A stretch of DNA of 17,108 nt. Source: Zelonia costaricensis (Eukaryota > Euglenozoa > Kinetoplastea > Trypanosomatida > Trypanosomatidae). Below are positions 1 through 10,394 of the stretch, in pieces; position 1 is the stretch's first letter; every line of letters starts with the position of its first letter. A model generated the notes under the pieces. That model was not told where the DNA came from, searched no databases, and saw nothing but the letters and a program-made list of their open reading frames with translations. The stretch spans positions 1 through 17,108 of the forward strand of contig JASAOO010003009.1 in NCBI GenBank assembly GCA_030849075.1, in the 5' to 3' direction. The translations under genes and the position numbers were made by a program.

Positions 1-1364
1 AAATGGCGGGTAGATTTTCCTTTGTTTACCTCGTTGTCTTGGTTTCAGTCTACTTTTTCGACTTTTCGAGCTTTTTTTCTTTCAAAGAACAGGTCCACAG
101 TGAAGGATGAGCCCTACGCGTTGGTCACTGCGATCCAAAGCGCGTTGTGGTGGTCATCAGCGTTGAGGTTTTTTTGTTTTCCGTTCCCCACTTTCGTTGC
201 GTGTCTCAGTGCAGATGTCAAACCAACAAGAAAAGAAACAGCTTTCCAGGAGTGCTTGTTCACTTTTTGGTGTGAAAGTGTGCAAGTGGGTATTTTTTCC
301 TCCCTCTTCTCCCGCACCCTCCCTTTACCTGTTATTCTGCATTTACCGACGTCGCGCGTGCCCGCTTGCGTGCGTGGTCGCAGAGGGAGGGGCGGCACTG
401 GAGAGACCCCACAGCAGCAGTTGATGAAGCACGAGACGAGCCCCCACTTCGCAAAACGCGAAAATAGGAGAGAAGAGAAACGAACAAGTAAAACAAAAAA
501 AAAAGCGTGTGTCTGCCACACCTTTCTCGTCTGCAGCCGTGCCTCGCTGCGCGCCGCAGCCCCCTTCATCAAAACACGCCTCGACCTGCAAAGCCCGCGC
601 GTGAACATCTCGATGTGCCCTTCCCGGCACCATAGCCCCGCACCGCCTCCCGCCCCCCTTGTCCACATCTGCCGCGCACTACAGTGTGCGCGTGTGCGTC
701 GGCCGCGCTGTGACGCGGGCAAAAAAAAAAAAGGGAAGGGTGGAGGGCAAATACGAAAAGACAACACCAAAGCGCACACTACAGTAATTCAAGACAGCAA
801 CATTAGAAGGCACAACACACATACCGACACACAAAAACAAAATGCGGCACGGGAAAACGAGCTCTGGGGGTGCGTCGCGGCCGAAGCGCATGCACGCGCA
901 CAGCAGCATTCTCGTCTGCTTTGGCGCCTTTCCCCTTTTCTTTTGCGTTCAAGATGCGGCTGAGTACACCGTGGAGAACCAGCAGCAAGCCATCCCATCA
1001 CAACCACATCCACAACGACACAGACGCCGCGCGCAACTGCAGCCCGAGGGGGATGTCAGGGAAGGAAGCGAAGAAACACAACAGAAAGCGACTTTAAGCA
1101 AATTCTGAGCGGGGGGTGGGGGATGAAAGCTCCAATCCTCCTTTCCCGCCCACTTTCGCCTCGGAGCTCCTTTACCCTCTCCCCTCTCCCCGCCCATCTC
1201 TTTGTGTGTTGCGGCACGGGACAGTGCACAGCCTTTTTTTTGCCTGTTGTGGAAGCGTGTCGCGCGCATCGACGGCGGTCGGGGCCAATTCGCACCGCGG
1301 CAACGACAGAGACCGCACCGCACCACAGCGGGGGGGGGAGATGCTGAGAAGGGGAAGCCGAAGG
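1..1364. other. Gene-free flank, left end
   Basis: No credible gene on either strand. Bases 1-330 are T/C-rich on the + strand, whereas the rest of the spacer is mostly A/G-rich on that strand. A12 lies near 721-732. Open frames here are low-complexity translations. It could be distal 3' UTR of gene 1, a neighbouring gene's UTR or a transcription-unit boundary. Confidence 0.6.
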
Positions 1365-1898
1365 GAAAGAGAGAGAGCCGCTGAGCGACACAGGGGAGGG
1401 GGGAGCAAATTGAAACGAAGAACGCGAGAAGCGGAAAATGAGGTGAGGCGATGAACTATGGCGCGTCAGCGTGGAAGGGGGAACTGGCGGTGGCGTTCGC
1501 GGAGCTGGTGATACTTGAGCGAGAGGGGGGGGGGAGGAAGCGAGCGAGAGAGAGACGCGAGGGGAGCCGGGGGCACAGTGAAGGCTCAGAGACAACCCGT
1601 CTGTCTCTCCTGAATCCCGCGACCCGAAAAGNAGAGAGAGAGCCGCTGAGCAACACAGGAGAGGGGGGGAAACAAATTGAAACGAAGAACGCGAGAAGCG
1701 GAAAATGAGGTGAGACGATGAACTATGGCGCGTCAGCGTGGAAGGGGGAACTGGCGGTGGCGTTCGCGGAGCTGGTGGTACTTGAGCGAGAGGGGGGGGG
1801 GAGGAAGCGAGCGAGAGAGAGACGCGAGGGGAGCCGGGGGCACAGTGAAGGCTCAGAGACAACCCGTCTGTCTCTCCTGAATCCCGCGACCCGAAAAG
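1365..1898. repeat. Tandem duplication, two copies of 267 bp
   Basis: Copy 1 is about 1365-1631 and copy 2 about 1632-1898. From 1451-1631 against 1718-1898 I see a single difference (A at 1511, G at 1778). The first 80 bases are more diverged, with a few substitutions and small indels. Both carry a 10-G run, a GA-rich stretch and a more complex 3' part. The N at 1632 lies exactly at the junction, so the true copy number may be higher. No coding role is apparent. Confidence 0.9.
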
Positions 1899-2921
1899 GA
1901 GGAGAAGCGAGGAGGTACGTGGCGGCACTCGAGGACATCACCGGCGTGCGACTGCAGGAGGCCGAGTCGAAGACGAAGGGAAACTCAAAAGAGAGTCCCC
2001 AGCAACGCCACACTCCTGAACAGGGCAAAAAGTGAACAAAAAAACAACTATGACGGTGTAGGGGCGCGTGGCGTACGTGCGAGCACCGGTCGGCGGCGCG
2101 CACGCGCACCTGCTGGCACGTAGCCACACGCCTCAAGCAATAGGCGGCAGGGTGGGGGGACGAAACGGGGGAGGTGACCACATGACAGGGAGGGGCGCGA
2201 AGAAAGCAAAGAAAAAAGGGGAACAGAGGAGTCACCAACTACGAGGGGGGAGAAAGGGGGCAACCAAGCACCGTCCGTTCACCGTGAGGAAAGCTAGAAA
2301 CAACAACGGCAAACGGAAGAGCGCATCTGCACAACGCAAACACACACAAGCACATACAGTGAGAGAGGAGTAAACGTTGGGAGACTAAGATAGGGCACGC
2401 TAAGGCAGTAGTTGGGGAGAGAGAGGGAGAGGGACAGGCCAACGACGTCCAGGACGGGCCGCGACAACCGTGTGGGCCGGCGCCTCCACCCCAAGTGTTT
2501 GTGTGTGTGCGTATGTGTGTGCTGGCGTAGTGCACGTGTGCGAAGCAGTGGACGCGGATTGGGGGAGAGGCGAAGTCGGAAACACAAACGAAAAAAAAAA
2601 AAGGAGCCTCGCCGGCATGCCGGCAGTGACCGTCGCACGTCCAGCCTCTCTCACAGCACCGTCCTCCTCTTGAGCTCAGCCCTTCTCCATCACACAGAGT
2701 CCCCGGTGCGGCTTCTTCCCTCAGACATTGTAGGGAAGTGCAACGACCACACCGCCTCACGCATGCGACCTCACCGCATAACAGAACTCCCTGTCCCCCT
2801 CCCCCACCGCCGCCGCCGCCAGCCGCCGGCGTAGAACCGGCACAAGGAAAAGAGAAAACGGGCACACGCCAAGACGCGTGCGTGCATACACACATAAAAG
2901 CACAGACCTAAGCACATACAC

Positions 2922-2939
2922 ACGCACGCACGCACGCAC
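2922..2939. repeat. (CGCA)n short tandem repeat
   Basis: About four and a half CGCA units in the spacer downstream of gene 1, in a wider CA-rich stretch. Confidence 0.8.
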
Positions 2940-3560
2940 CGCGCAGGGCATCACCACGGGCAAGGCGACTACAGGGGTGGGGAAAACAAAACGAAGGTGA
3001 GAAGACAAGCAAACAGTGGGTGTCGTGCCGCCTCCCCGTCGTGCATTCCATCGCCGTCAAGACAAGGTGCAGCCGAGGCCCGTACTAAGCAGGCGGCGCG
3101 TGGAAGAAGGCGAAGCATGCGACACACCCCTCCCCCACCCCCCCCCTCACGGGCACACACAAAAATGGGGGAGGCGCCGTAAAGGGAAGAGGGGGGTGCG
3201 GGCCACGCACTCACCGAAGTAGCCGACAAACAAAGGAGAAGAAGACGACGCGAGCCACCAAACGCGAGACAATGCGGGAGGGGAGAGGACGAAGATGGGG
3301 GGAGGGAGGGAGGAGGGGGGGGGGTCGCTCAGCGACGATACTTCAAAATCAAAGAAAATGAAAGCAGCGTGGCAAATGGAAGCGAGGACGTTGTGGCGAG
3401 GCGGGTGGCGGATGTGGGCGACTCGAGGACAAGCCATCGCGCACGGATGTCGGAGGCGGAGGGGAGAAAGGCAAAAGGCGCGCAAGCACGTCACGCTCGC
3501 GAGAGGGACACAAAAGCAGATGAGCCTCCGCCAGAGAGAGAGAACCGTCTCTGGCCAAAC

Positions 3561-3579
3561 TGTGTGTGTGTGTGTGTGT
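3561..3579. repeat. (TG)n microsatellite just after gene 1
   Basis: Nine TG units, i.e. a CA run on the transcribed strand starting about 36 nt past the stop codon of gene 1, therefore within its 3' UTR. Confidence 0.9.
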
Positions 3580-3615
3580 CTAACAACTTCTGGGGCCCCA
3601 GGTCTGCGCCCGGTT

Positions 3616-6291
3616 TTACCGGCCGGCGGAGTAGCCCTTCGGCTGCGTCGTCTCCGGGGCGGCCATGAGGTCCTTGGCGTCCTTCACCATCTCCTCCATC
3701 CGCGCAATCATCGCCTCGGCCATCTTCTTCGAGTTCTCCGAGGCGGTCGGCAGCTTGTCCTTCTGGCGCGTGATCTCCTTGTACGTGTAGTCGACAAAGC
3801 GCTTCACGTTGCCGCTGCGCGGCGGCTGGTTCTTGACTTCGCGCATCTTCCGCTCCACCTCGAGCGCCTCGTGGGCATCGGCGTCGTCGGCGGCGAGGCA
3901 GAGCCCACTCACGGTGACGCAGGCGCCCTCGACGGCGTAGCGGAAGAGGCGGTGCGGCGCCGAGGATGCCTTGTTGCGGATGTCCGTCATGTGCGACACC
4001 GTCTCCCCGCACAAGGCGATGCAGAGCGAGGAGAGGTGCACCTCCTCCTCGGAGCCGGTGTTCTTGATCGTCTTGAGCACAAGGAAGGCTGTCACAATCT
4101 CCTTCTCCTCTTTCGCGTTCTTGAAGCCCTCGTCCAGGGAGGCGACGCACTCGGTGGCCGTCTTGTGCACACGGGAGTCGAGCTCCAGCATGCACGGCCC
4201 GTACACCGGCGACGACCCCATCACCGCCTTGCCGTACGCCGCACCCGACTTGAAGAGGTCGCAGCACTGGTCGGCGCCGCGGAGCGAGACCATGGACATG
4301 GTGATGTCGAACTTGACCGACGTGTCCTTCTCGTTCTTCACGAGCCGCTCCACGCACTTGCGCACAAACTGACGCACCACGTCCTGCGCTGCCTCTGCCT
4401 TGCCCTTGCCAGCGCACATCATCAGGGCTGAGTTGTGCCCATTGAACCAGTTGCCGCGCAGCTCGGACAGCAGCACCGAGTCCACGTCATCCTTCGCCGT
4501 CGCCCGGGCCAGGGCCTCGTCCGCCTCGAAGGTCTCCTTCTTGCCGTCCTTCTCGAACACCACCGAATTCGGGTCCTTGACGGTCGTCACCGCCGCGCCG
4601 GTGGCGTTGTCGACGATGATCAGGGAGTGCACGTTGTAGTTGGACGGCACCTTCGCCCGCGCCTTGCCGCCCGCACCGTTGGAGGCGCCGGTCGCCGGCG
4701 ACGCCCGTGGCGCGCTGCGGCTCGCCGCGTCGTTCGTCGTCGCCGGAGAGTTGGAGGAGGACGCGCCGTTGGCCGGGCTCGCCGCAGCGCCGGTCTTGAC
4801 GTCGGCCTTGCGGCGGATCGTCATGGCCGTCGCGTTCGAGTTTCCAGTCGCGACCGGCTTCTCATGCTTATCGCGGCTGTATAGGTGGTTGCCACCGCGC
4901 TTGCCGCTGCGGGGCAGGTCCTTGGCGTCCTCGAAGGTGCCGATGTTCGGGCACAGGTCCTCCATGGTGACGCCAGCCGCCTCGCTCGCGAAGCCGCCGT
5001 AGCCGCTCGAGATGCCGCTGCGCTGCACCTGCGTCCCCTGGTTCATCATGCTGCCGAGCGCGCCCCACTCCGCGGCGATGCCGTTTGACGACATGCCGCC
5101 CATGCCGTAGATCGAGCCCATCGGGCCGCCCATGCCGTACATCGAGCCCATCGGCATCACCATGGAGTTGCCGCCCATCATCGAGCCCCCCATGCCACCG
5201 TACATGGAGCCGCCGCCCATGCCGCCGTACATGGAGCCGCCGCCCATGCCGCCGTACAAGGAGCCCATCGGGCCACCCATCATCGAGCCCATGCCGTTCT
5301 GGCCGCCAGCCATGCTGCCGTACGGATCGCCGCCCTGCGCGCCCATGCCGCCGTAGGCGCTGCCAGCGCCCGCCATGCCGCCGTACGGGTTGCCGGCCAT
5401 GGAGCCGTAGCCGCCCATGCCGCCGTACGCCGAGCCAGCAATCGGGGCGGCCATCATCGAGCCCATGCCGCCGTTGGGGCCGGCGCCGGCCATGCTGCCG
5501 TAGCCCGCCATCTGGCCGCCGCCCATGGAGCCGTAGCCGCCGACGGCGTTGGGGCCGGGGCCGGCGCCGGCCATGCTGCCGTAGCCCGTGCCCATCTGCC
5601 CCGGTCCCATCGAGCCGAAGCCGCCGGTCATCGACCCGTATGGCTTGCCGTTCAGGCTGTTCTGGCGCGGCAGAGCAGCCTGCTGCGGCGGCTGCTGCGG
5701 CTGCGGCTGCGGCTGCGGCCGCGCACCGGCACCCGCACCGGGCTCCGCGCCACCTGACGGCCGCTTCGCGCCAGACGCCGGGGACATCGCACCCGCCTGC
5801 GGCGTACCAGCGGGCGGGGCGCCAGCGGCCGGCGCACCAGGCTTCGCGCGCGCGGCGCCGGAGGCGGGCGACATGGCCGAAGCCGCCGGGGCGACCTGCC
5901 CGTTCGGGCCCCACATGCCCGGCGGAGCCGCCGGCTGGCCCGGGTGGCCGGCCGGAGGGGCGCCGCCCGGCTGCGGCATCGGCTGCAGCTGCTTCGCCGG
6001 TGCGTTGACCGGGCGCGCGGGCGAGACGGCTGGCGGAGCCGCGCCGTTAGGGACGGTGCGCTGCTGCGGCGGCATGGGCTGCTGCTGCGGCTGCGGCGGC
6101 ATGGGCTGCTGTTGCTGCTGCTGCGGCGGGGGCTGCATGACCGAGCTCGGTGTGGCGGCGGGTGCCATGCCACCAGCCGGCTTGCCGGGCGAGGGGTTGG
6201 CCGCGGCAGCGGGGTTCAGCTTGGCGCGCGAGAAACTGCTCTGCTTCTGCAGAATGGAGCCCGAGGGCGGGGGCGGGACGACGGTGCTCAT
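3616..6291 (-). CDS. Gly/Met-rich protein with one degenerate kinesin-motor-like domain (891 aa)
   Basis: The start chosen is the ATG at 6289-6291 (protein begins MSTVVPPPPSGS). The frame stays open upstream only through a pyrimidine-rich tract with a GTG, beyond the likely splice acceptor at 6350-6351. The stop is TAA at 3616-3618. Residues about 28-208 are Pro/Ala/Gln-rich with a short polyQ stretch near 57-62. Residues about 217-440 are Gly/Met/Ser/Tyr-rich with YGSM and MYGG units. Residues 440-501 are a more complex linker. Residues about 551-823 follow the order of a kinesin motor: NGHNSALMMCAGKGK (617-631) sits at the P-loop position, VSLRGADQCCDLF (668-680) at the VSYxEIYxxxxxDLL strand, and LSSLCIALCGE (753-763) at switch II. 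A final strand and helix end in REVKNQP (817-823), like the kinesin RAKxIKNxP. The GxxxxGKT, SSRSH and DLAGSE motifs are not intact. A tail with RSGNVKRFVDYT (825-836) and VKDAKDLMAAPE follows. No signal peptide or membrane span is visible. It is a paralogue of the 1,555-aa gene upstream. That it is coding is near certain; the kinesin origin is inference and the cellular role unknown. Confidence 0.95.
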   Translation of the reverse strand: MSTVVPPPPSGSILQKQSSFSRAKLNPAAAANPSPGKPAGGMAPAATPSSVMQPPPQQQQQQPMPPQPQQQPMPPQQRTVPNGAAPPAVSPARPVNAPAKQLQPMPQPGGAPPAGHPGQPAAPPGMWGPNGQVAPAASAMSPASGAARAKPGAPAAGAPPAGTPQAGAMSPASGAKRPSGGAEPGAGAGARPQPQPQPQQPPQQAALPRQNSLNGKPYGSMTGGFGSMGPGQMGTGYGSMAGAGPGPNAVGGYGSMGGGQMAGYGSMAGAGPNGGMGSMMAAPIAGSAYGGMGGYGSMAGNPYGGMAGAGSAYGGMGAQGGDPYGSMAGGQNGMGSMMGGPMGSLYGGMGGGSMYGGMGGGSMYGGMGGSMMGGNSMVMPMGSMYGMGGPMGSIYGMGGMSSNGIAAEWGALGSMMNQGTQVQRSGISSGYGGFASEAAGVTMEDLCPNIGTFEDAKDLPRSGKRGGNHLYSRDKHEKPVATGNSNATAMTIRRKADVKTGAAASPANGASSSNSPATTNDAASRSAPRASPATGASNGAGGKARAKVPSNYNVHSLIIVDNATGAAVTTVKDPNSVVFEKDGKKETFEADEALARATAKDDVDSVLLSELRGNWFNGHNSALMMCAGKGKAEAAQDVVRQFVRKCVERLVKNEKDTSVKFDITMSMVSLRGADQCCDLFKSGAAYGKAVMGSSPVYGPCMLELDSRVHKTATECVASLDEGFKNAKEEKEIVTAFLVLKTIKNTGSEEEVHLSSLCIALCGETVSHMTDIRNKASSAPHRLFRYAVEGACVTVSGLCLAADDADAHEALEVERKMREVKNQPPRSGNVKRFVDYTYKEITRQKDKLPTASENSKKMAEAMIARMEEMVKDAKDLMAAPETTQPKGYSAGR
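3823..4641 (-). other. Degenerate kinesin-motor-like domain of gene 1 (residues about 551-823)
   Basis: The order of elements matches a kinesin motor: opening strand HSLIIVD; a strand pair around SVVFEKDGKKETFEADEA, like the kinesin strand before FDxVF; helix plus NGHNSALMMCAGKGK at the P-loop site; a strand ending CCDLF; SSPVYGPCML (693-702) and a helix ECVASLDEGFKNA like kinesin's EEGxxNR helix; a strand AFLVLKTI; LCIALCGE at switch II; and GACVTVSGLCLA with a helix ending VKNQP. The catalytic P-loop GKT/S and the switch I serines are missing. The assignment comes from known kinesin motifs and was made by eye. Confidence 0.6.
4978..5640 (-). repeat. Coding Gly/Met/Ser/Tyr-rich repeat block of gene 1
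   Basis: About 220 residues made of imperfect YGSM, GGYGSMG, SMYGGMGG and GSMYGMGGPM units, encoded by degenerate 18-33-bp DNA repeats. The composition suggests a disordered or self-associating segment. The unit number may vary between strains. Part of it is identical over 32 bp to the matching block in gene 2. Confidence 0.85.
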
Positions 6292-6349
6292 GGTGACGGA
6301 GGGTGGGGGTGGGGGAAAGGGTAGACAATGGGGGTGGATGGGGAGGTGG

Positions 6350-6381
6350 CTAGACACACAAAGAGAGCGAAACAGAGACCA
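6350..6381 (-). promoter_or_regulatory. Likely trans-splice acceptor and polypyrimidine tract of gene 1
   Basis: On the minus strand a pyrimidine-rich run (TCTCTGTTTCGCTCTCTTTG and following bases) leads to TCTAG, with the AG at 6350-6351. No other AG lies between this site and the ATG at 6291, so the predicted 5' UTR is 58 nt plus the spliced leader and contains no upstream ATG. This fits the known rule that trypanosomatid spliced-leader addition uses the first AG after a polypyrimidine tract. It also excludes the upstream GTG extension of the frame. Confidence 0.65.
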
Positions 6382-7183
6382 AGGCACCGCGGGGGGACGT
6401 GAAGATGATGGAGGGGGTGGGGGTGGCTCGGGGAGTCGAGATCGAGGTGAGCGGGGAAGGGGGATAAGCTAGACGATGAGGAGAGGGGTGCTCCAGGTCC
6501 GGAGTGTGAGGCACCGGTGGACTAGAACGCACAGAGGGAATGGGGAGGAGCGAAGAAAAGCGGGGATGTGGGGAGGCGTGGTACGGGAGCTGTGGTGTGA
6601 GGCACACGTAACTGATTGGTGACGACATGCGAGGAGGGCGGAAGGGATGGGTAGGGGGGGGGCAAGTGAGAGAGAGGGACGGGAAGGGTGAAGTATTCGT
6701 GTAAGTGTAAGAGAGCGCCATGGCGATGAGCCGGACGAGCTGGGGGATGGGAGGGGACTGCGACATCGCCGAGGAGGAGGAGGAGAGAGCAGCCGCCCCG
6801 ACGTACGCAATGACGTCGTAACGAAGTGTTGACGTTACTGCAGATGTGTGTTCGCCCAGCCGACCAAGAACGGGGAATGTGGCGAAGGGGGGGGGGGGCT
6901 GCATGGCTCACAGATGACCTGCAGGTTCGCCACTGAGCGTCCCGTGTCAGGCCACGCCATCACCCCATCTCTTCTCGGTTACGACCCTTCCTCGTCCGTG
7001 CCTCCGGCGATTATCGCAGAGGCCAGGGGGGAGGGGGAAGGGCGCTCGAGTCGAACTGAAGACGTCGGCTGCGGGCGAGATGTCGGCTTTAGACCGGCTC
7101 CCTTTTTGTTTTCCCTCTGACCACAAGTGCACCTGCACCCCACAGGCGGTACGCGCTTGTGTAGCGTACCGCTCACCTCCGTT

Positions 7184-7200
7184 GGTGTGTGTGTGTGTGT
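7184..7200. repeat. (GT)n microsatellite
   Basis: About eight GT units in the spacer between the two genes, followed by a T/C-rich run on the + strand. Confidence 0.9.
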
Positions 7201-10200
7201 CTTTCTTCTTTCTCGGTGTGCGGTACACACGCTCTAACTTGAGTGATGGGGAGACAGAAGAAAAGGACGCGGGGGAGTCGGCGACGGCGAAACGAAACAG
7301 AAAACACAGCAAACGATGGCGGAAAGGAGAACACGGGCAGCATCAGAAACCCCGCCAAGACACACACAGTCACGCACAGAACAACAACCAAAAACGCGCG
7401 TCTGGGCCAACGTGGCCGGGAACACCGGAAAGGAAGGGGAAGGGGGGGAGAGAGCACACAACAAACAAGGAAGCGAGCAAGCAAAGGCGGGAGCCACACA
7501 CCAACAGCAAACAACAACGAAGATAAAACAAACAAGAACGCGAGAGAAGTTCACATGAACGCAAAGGAAAGTAGGGAAAGGTCAAGCACAGAGACCGGGT
7601 GGGTGGACAAGAAAGGGACCTCCCACGCAGCGCGCACGCGCTCCTCACCCACCGCGCTCTGTGTACGACAGCGAACACGGGTGGAGCACAGAGCAACCAC
7701 GGAGGAGTTTCTACTGTCTACCCGTGCAGGCAAGGACGGAGGGGGGCGAGGGGGAGGGGGCGGGAGGTGAGGGTGGCAGCGGCAGCGCGGCGGACGAAGA
7801 CCCGCAGAATAGAGGACAAGCTGCACGAATGGAATCTACGCCCGCGCGGCGCAAGCGCGAGGGCGTGGCTGCTTATACAAAGACCCACTGCGTGCGTGGG
7901 GGGAGGGGAGAGGAGGGGGGATGAGAAACAGGGGAAAGGAAGGAGGAAGAAACATGACTGAGACAGCCTTGGCGGCTCAGAGCACGTGGCGCACCCCAGA
8001 GGCGGCAGTGGAGAAGAGGGAGCCAAGACGGAGCACGTGCGCGCGTGGGTGCGGCTCTGAGCGCGGGGAACGCCTCCGCAACAGCAACAACAACTCACAC
8101 ACATGCCAAACAGAGGGGGGGGAAAGGGGGAGAGTGCAGACAAGACGCCACAAAAAGAAACGACACAGGGTTTCTGAATGGCTACCGCACATACAACCCA
8201 GTTTGGACCTGAACAAGGACACTAAAGCGACTTGAAAAGAGAGTCAGAAAACAAAAGACGCGTGCCACCCTTCCACAGCACCCCCCTCCCCCAAACAAAC
8301 CCGCTGCGAGTTTTTCGTTTTTCTTCCCACTAGGAAGAAAGATAGGAGCTGTCACCGAGCTGAAAAAAGTGACAAGCGAGAAGCATCAAGCAACTGAGAC
8401 TTCGCAAGGCACGCGGGGAAACAATGGAGGGAGGCGGGGGAAGGAGGGTGCGTGGGGACGACGAACGCGAACACAGCGAAGAAACAAAAAGCGAGCATGA
8501 CGATGAAGACGATGAAGCAGACGTGTGCGCAAGCGCAAGGGTCCACGGAGACGCGAGAATTCAAGAACAGCACGAGTGAAGGCTCTTCGATCCACGGGGA
8601 GGTGTCGGGGTCGTCATGGGGAGTGAGCGAGTGCCGATGTGTGCGGCCGGGGGGAGGGAAAAGAGGGAAGGGCGGGGTTCAAGCACGAGGCGCGTCGCGG
8701 CTCTTGAGGGCTGGGTCAGGACACCACCTCGGAGGTGCTCCCTACCTTGTCTATTGGCAGAGCAGAGAAGAAACGGCAAAGAAGCCGGCCAGCGTTTGCA
8801 GCGCGTGGCGGGGGGGGGGTTCGAGAAAGACGGGGTCTGGGAAGTAAAGATGATGTTGTTCCTTTTCCTTGCGCGAGGTGGCGGGCACCTGTGCCGAGGT
8901 CGTCCGGCAGAGAGGGCCAACGCCTGGGCCGACACGCACGGCGGGCAAAGCGACCGGAAGACGGGGAGATACGAGGGAGAACGCGGAAGAGAAGTGAAGG
9001 GGGGAGCGGCGGAGATGCACCACACACAAAAAACACAAAAAAGCAGAAAAGAGACGCCAGACTCACCGCTAACACTCACCTGACTCTTTCCCGCCTCTCT
9101 TGCATCCTTTGTAGAGAGCAAAAACAACAATAATAGTAGTAAGAGGACCGCGACACACCCTGACATACGCGTTTAATACGCTGTGGAGACAGAACACCCA
9201 ATAGAAAGAGTATCGAGCGTGAAACGCGGTACAGGCACAAGCGCATATCAAGTGAAGGAGGAGACAAAATGGTGGAGAGCATCGCAAACAAGTCCATTGC
9301 TGGTTTCAAATATTCTTTCTTTGAAGTCACTCAAACGCTTGGAGACACACACACAAACACCAAAAGATGTGAGAGAACACAAGCTCAACGACAAAGACGC
9401 AGACACGACGGTAGCGGAGAAGAACAGAAAAAAAAAAAGAGGGAAAACGGGGGTGGGGGGCCGGAGGGGTGACACACACGTGAACGAACGAGACGAAGAA
9501 ACCGGAAAACGAAAGATGCCAGCAAAGGTGGGGTGCGCGAAGCACCAACAACAAGACACCAAAACTGTGAACAGAACAATGAGGGCGATGCCTCTCCGCG
9601 AAGAGAGGGGGCAGTCAAGAACGCGCCAGCGTCTGCTCCTACGTTCACCGCCAGCGCACGCACCAGGCGAACAGTGCTGCTGAAACTCGCCCGTACTCGC
9701 ACCCACACACTCGCGCATCAACCTGAACCGTCCCATCTTCCCGATTTGACTCGGTCGATTACGAGGATGGCAAAAGGGAAAGAGAAGGCGTGAAACGGGT
9801 GACACAGACACACCCGCGCAACAATCCGTGCCCTCTCTCACACACAAACGCACGCACCAGAAAAAAAAAAAAAACAAGCACGAAAAACTCGAGCACACAA
9901 ACACACACAAGAACTGCGCACACTGAACAGCGCCGCCCGCCCCCCCCCCGCCCGCCACTGCGATCACCGTTTCTCTTGCGTGCGTGCTTTTTTTTTTTGG
10001 ATAGCGGTTCTTTCCCGCCTCGCCTCTTGACAAGCTCGCACGTACCCCGGGGCGAGACAAAGCCGGAGAACGAAACTCGAGATGCGCACCAAGCAGAGAG
10101 AGAGAGGAGAGTAAAGAGGGGGAAGGGGGGAGGCACTGGAGCAGGGAGGACGGGAGCCAGCATGAAAAAGGAACAACTGACACAGCACAGCGAGCCAGGC

Positions 10201-10394
10201 GGGGGAGAGGATCAGATAGGAGGGGAGGGGACACACCAGTATCAGCGTAACAGCGCATTTGTGCGTGCGTGAGTGTGAGTGTGCGTGTACGTGTGCGTGT
10301 ATGGCTGGACTGAGGAGAGAACACAAAAGAAAACGAGCAACGATGGAGGGTTGCCCTCCTCATCCTTCTCTCCCGCACTTCTCCTCGCCAGCGT

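Larger units (their letters stand above)
1899..3615. other. Downstream spacer and probable 3' UTR of gene 1
   Basis: Purine-rich on the + strand, so the transcribed strand is pyrimidine-rich. It contains CA/TG-type microsatellites, a poly-A run near 2590-2602 and a (CCG)n run near 2808-2820. Two stretches of more complex sequence (about 2040-2170 and 2600-2830) could be degenerate retroposon or structured-RNA sequence, but I recognise neither. No gene is supported. Confidence 0.6.

Noticed and set aside
22..963. + strand open frame of 313 codons at the left end
   Set aside because: Includes poly-Lys from poly-A runs and CA-repeat-derived Thr/His; no domain or credible composition.
1056..1928. 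Minus-strand open frame of 290 codons across the tandem duplication
   Set aside because: It stays open only because the 267-bp unit is a multiple of three; Ser/Pro/Leu-rich with an ambiguous codon.
3295..4431. + strand open frame of 378 codons overlapping gene 1 antisense
   Set aside because: Starts in G-rich spacer and becomes Arg/Leu/His-rich shadow sequence over gene 1.
6140..6200. Idea that the polyQ/Pro stretch of gene 1 is a disease-like repeat expansion
   Set aside because: The glutamine run is short (about six) and interrupted by Pro and Met, with mixed codons; ordinary low complexity. The tract lies near 6060-6136.
6292..6387. Upstream extension of gene 1 to a GTG
   Set aside because: Crosses the predicted splice acceptor and translates the pyrimidine tract; the ATG at 6291 is the first in the predicted mRNA.
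6350..6904. Minus-strand open frame of 184 codons just upstream of gene 1
   Set aside because: Pro/Ser/Leu-rich translation of CT-rich DNA that ends at the splice acceptor of gene 1; no motif.
9248..10378. Minus-strand open frame of 376 codons in the spacer
   Set aside because: Made of Thr-Arg repeats, Phe runs from poly-T and Ser/Leu low complexity; begins in a TG/CA-type repeat. No protein-like pattern.
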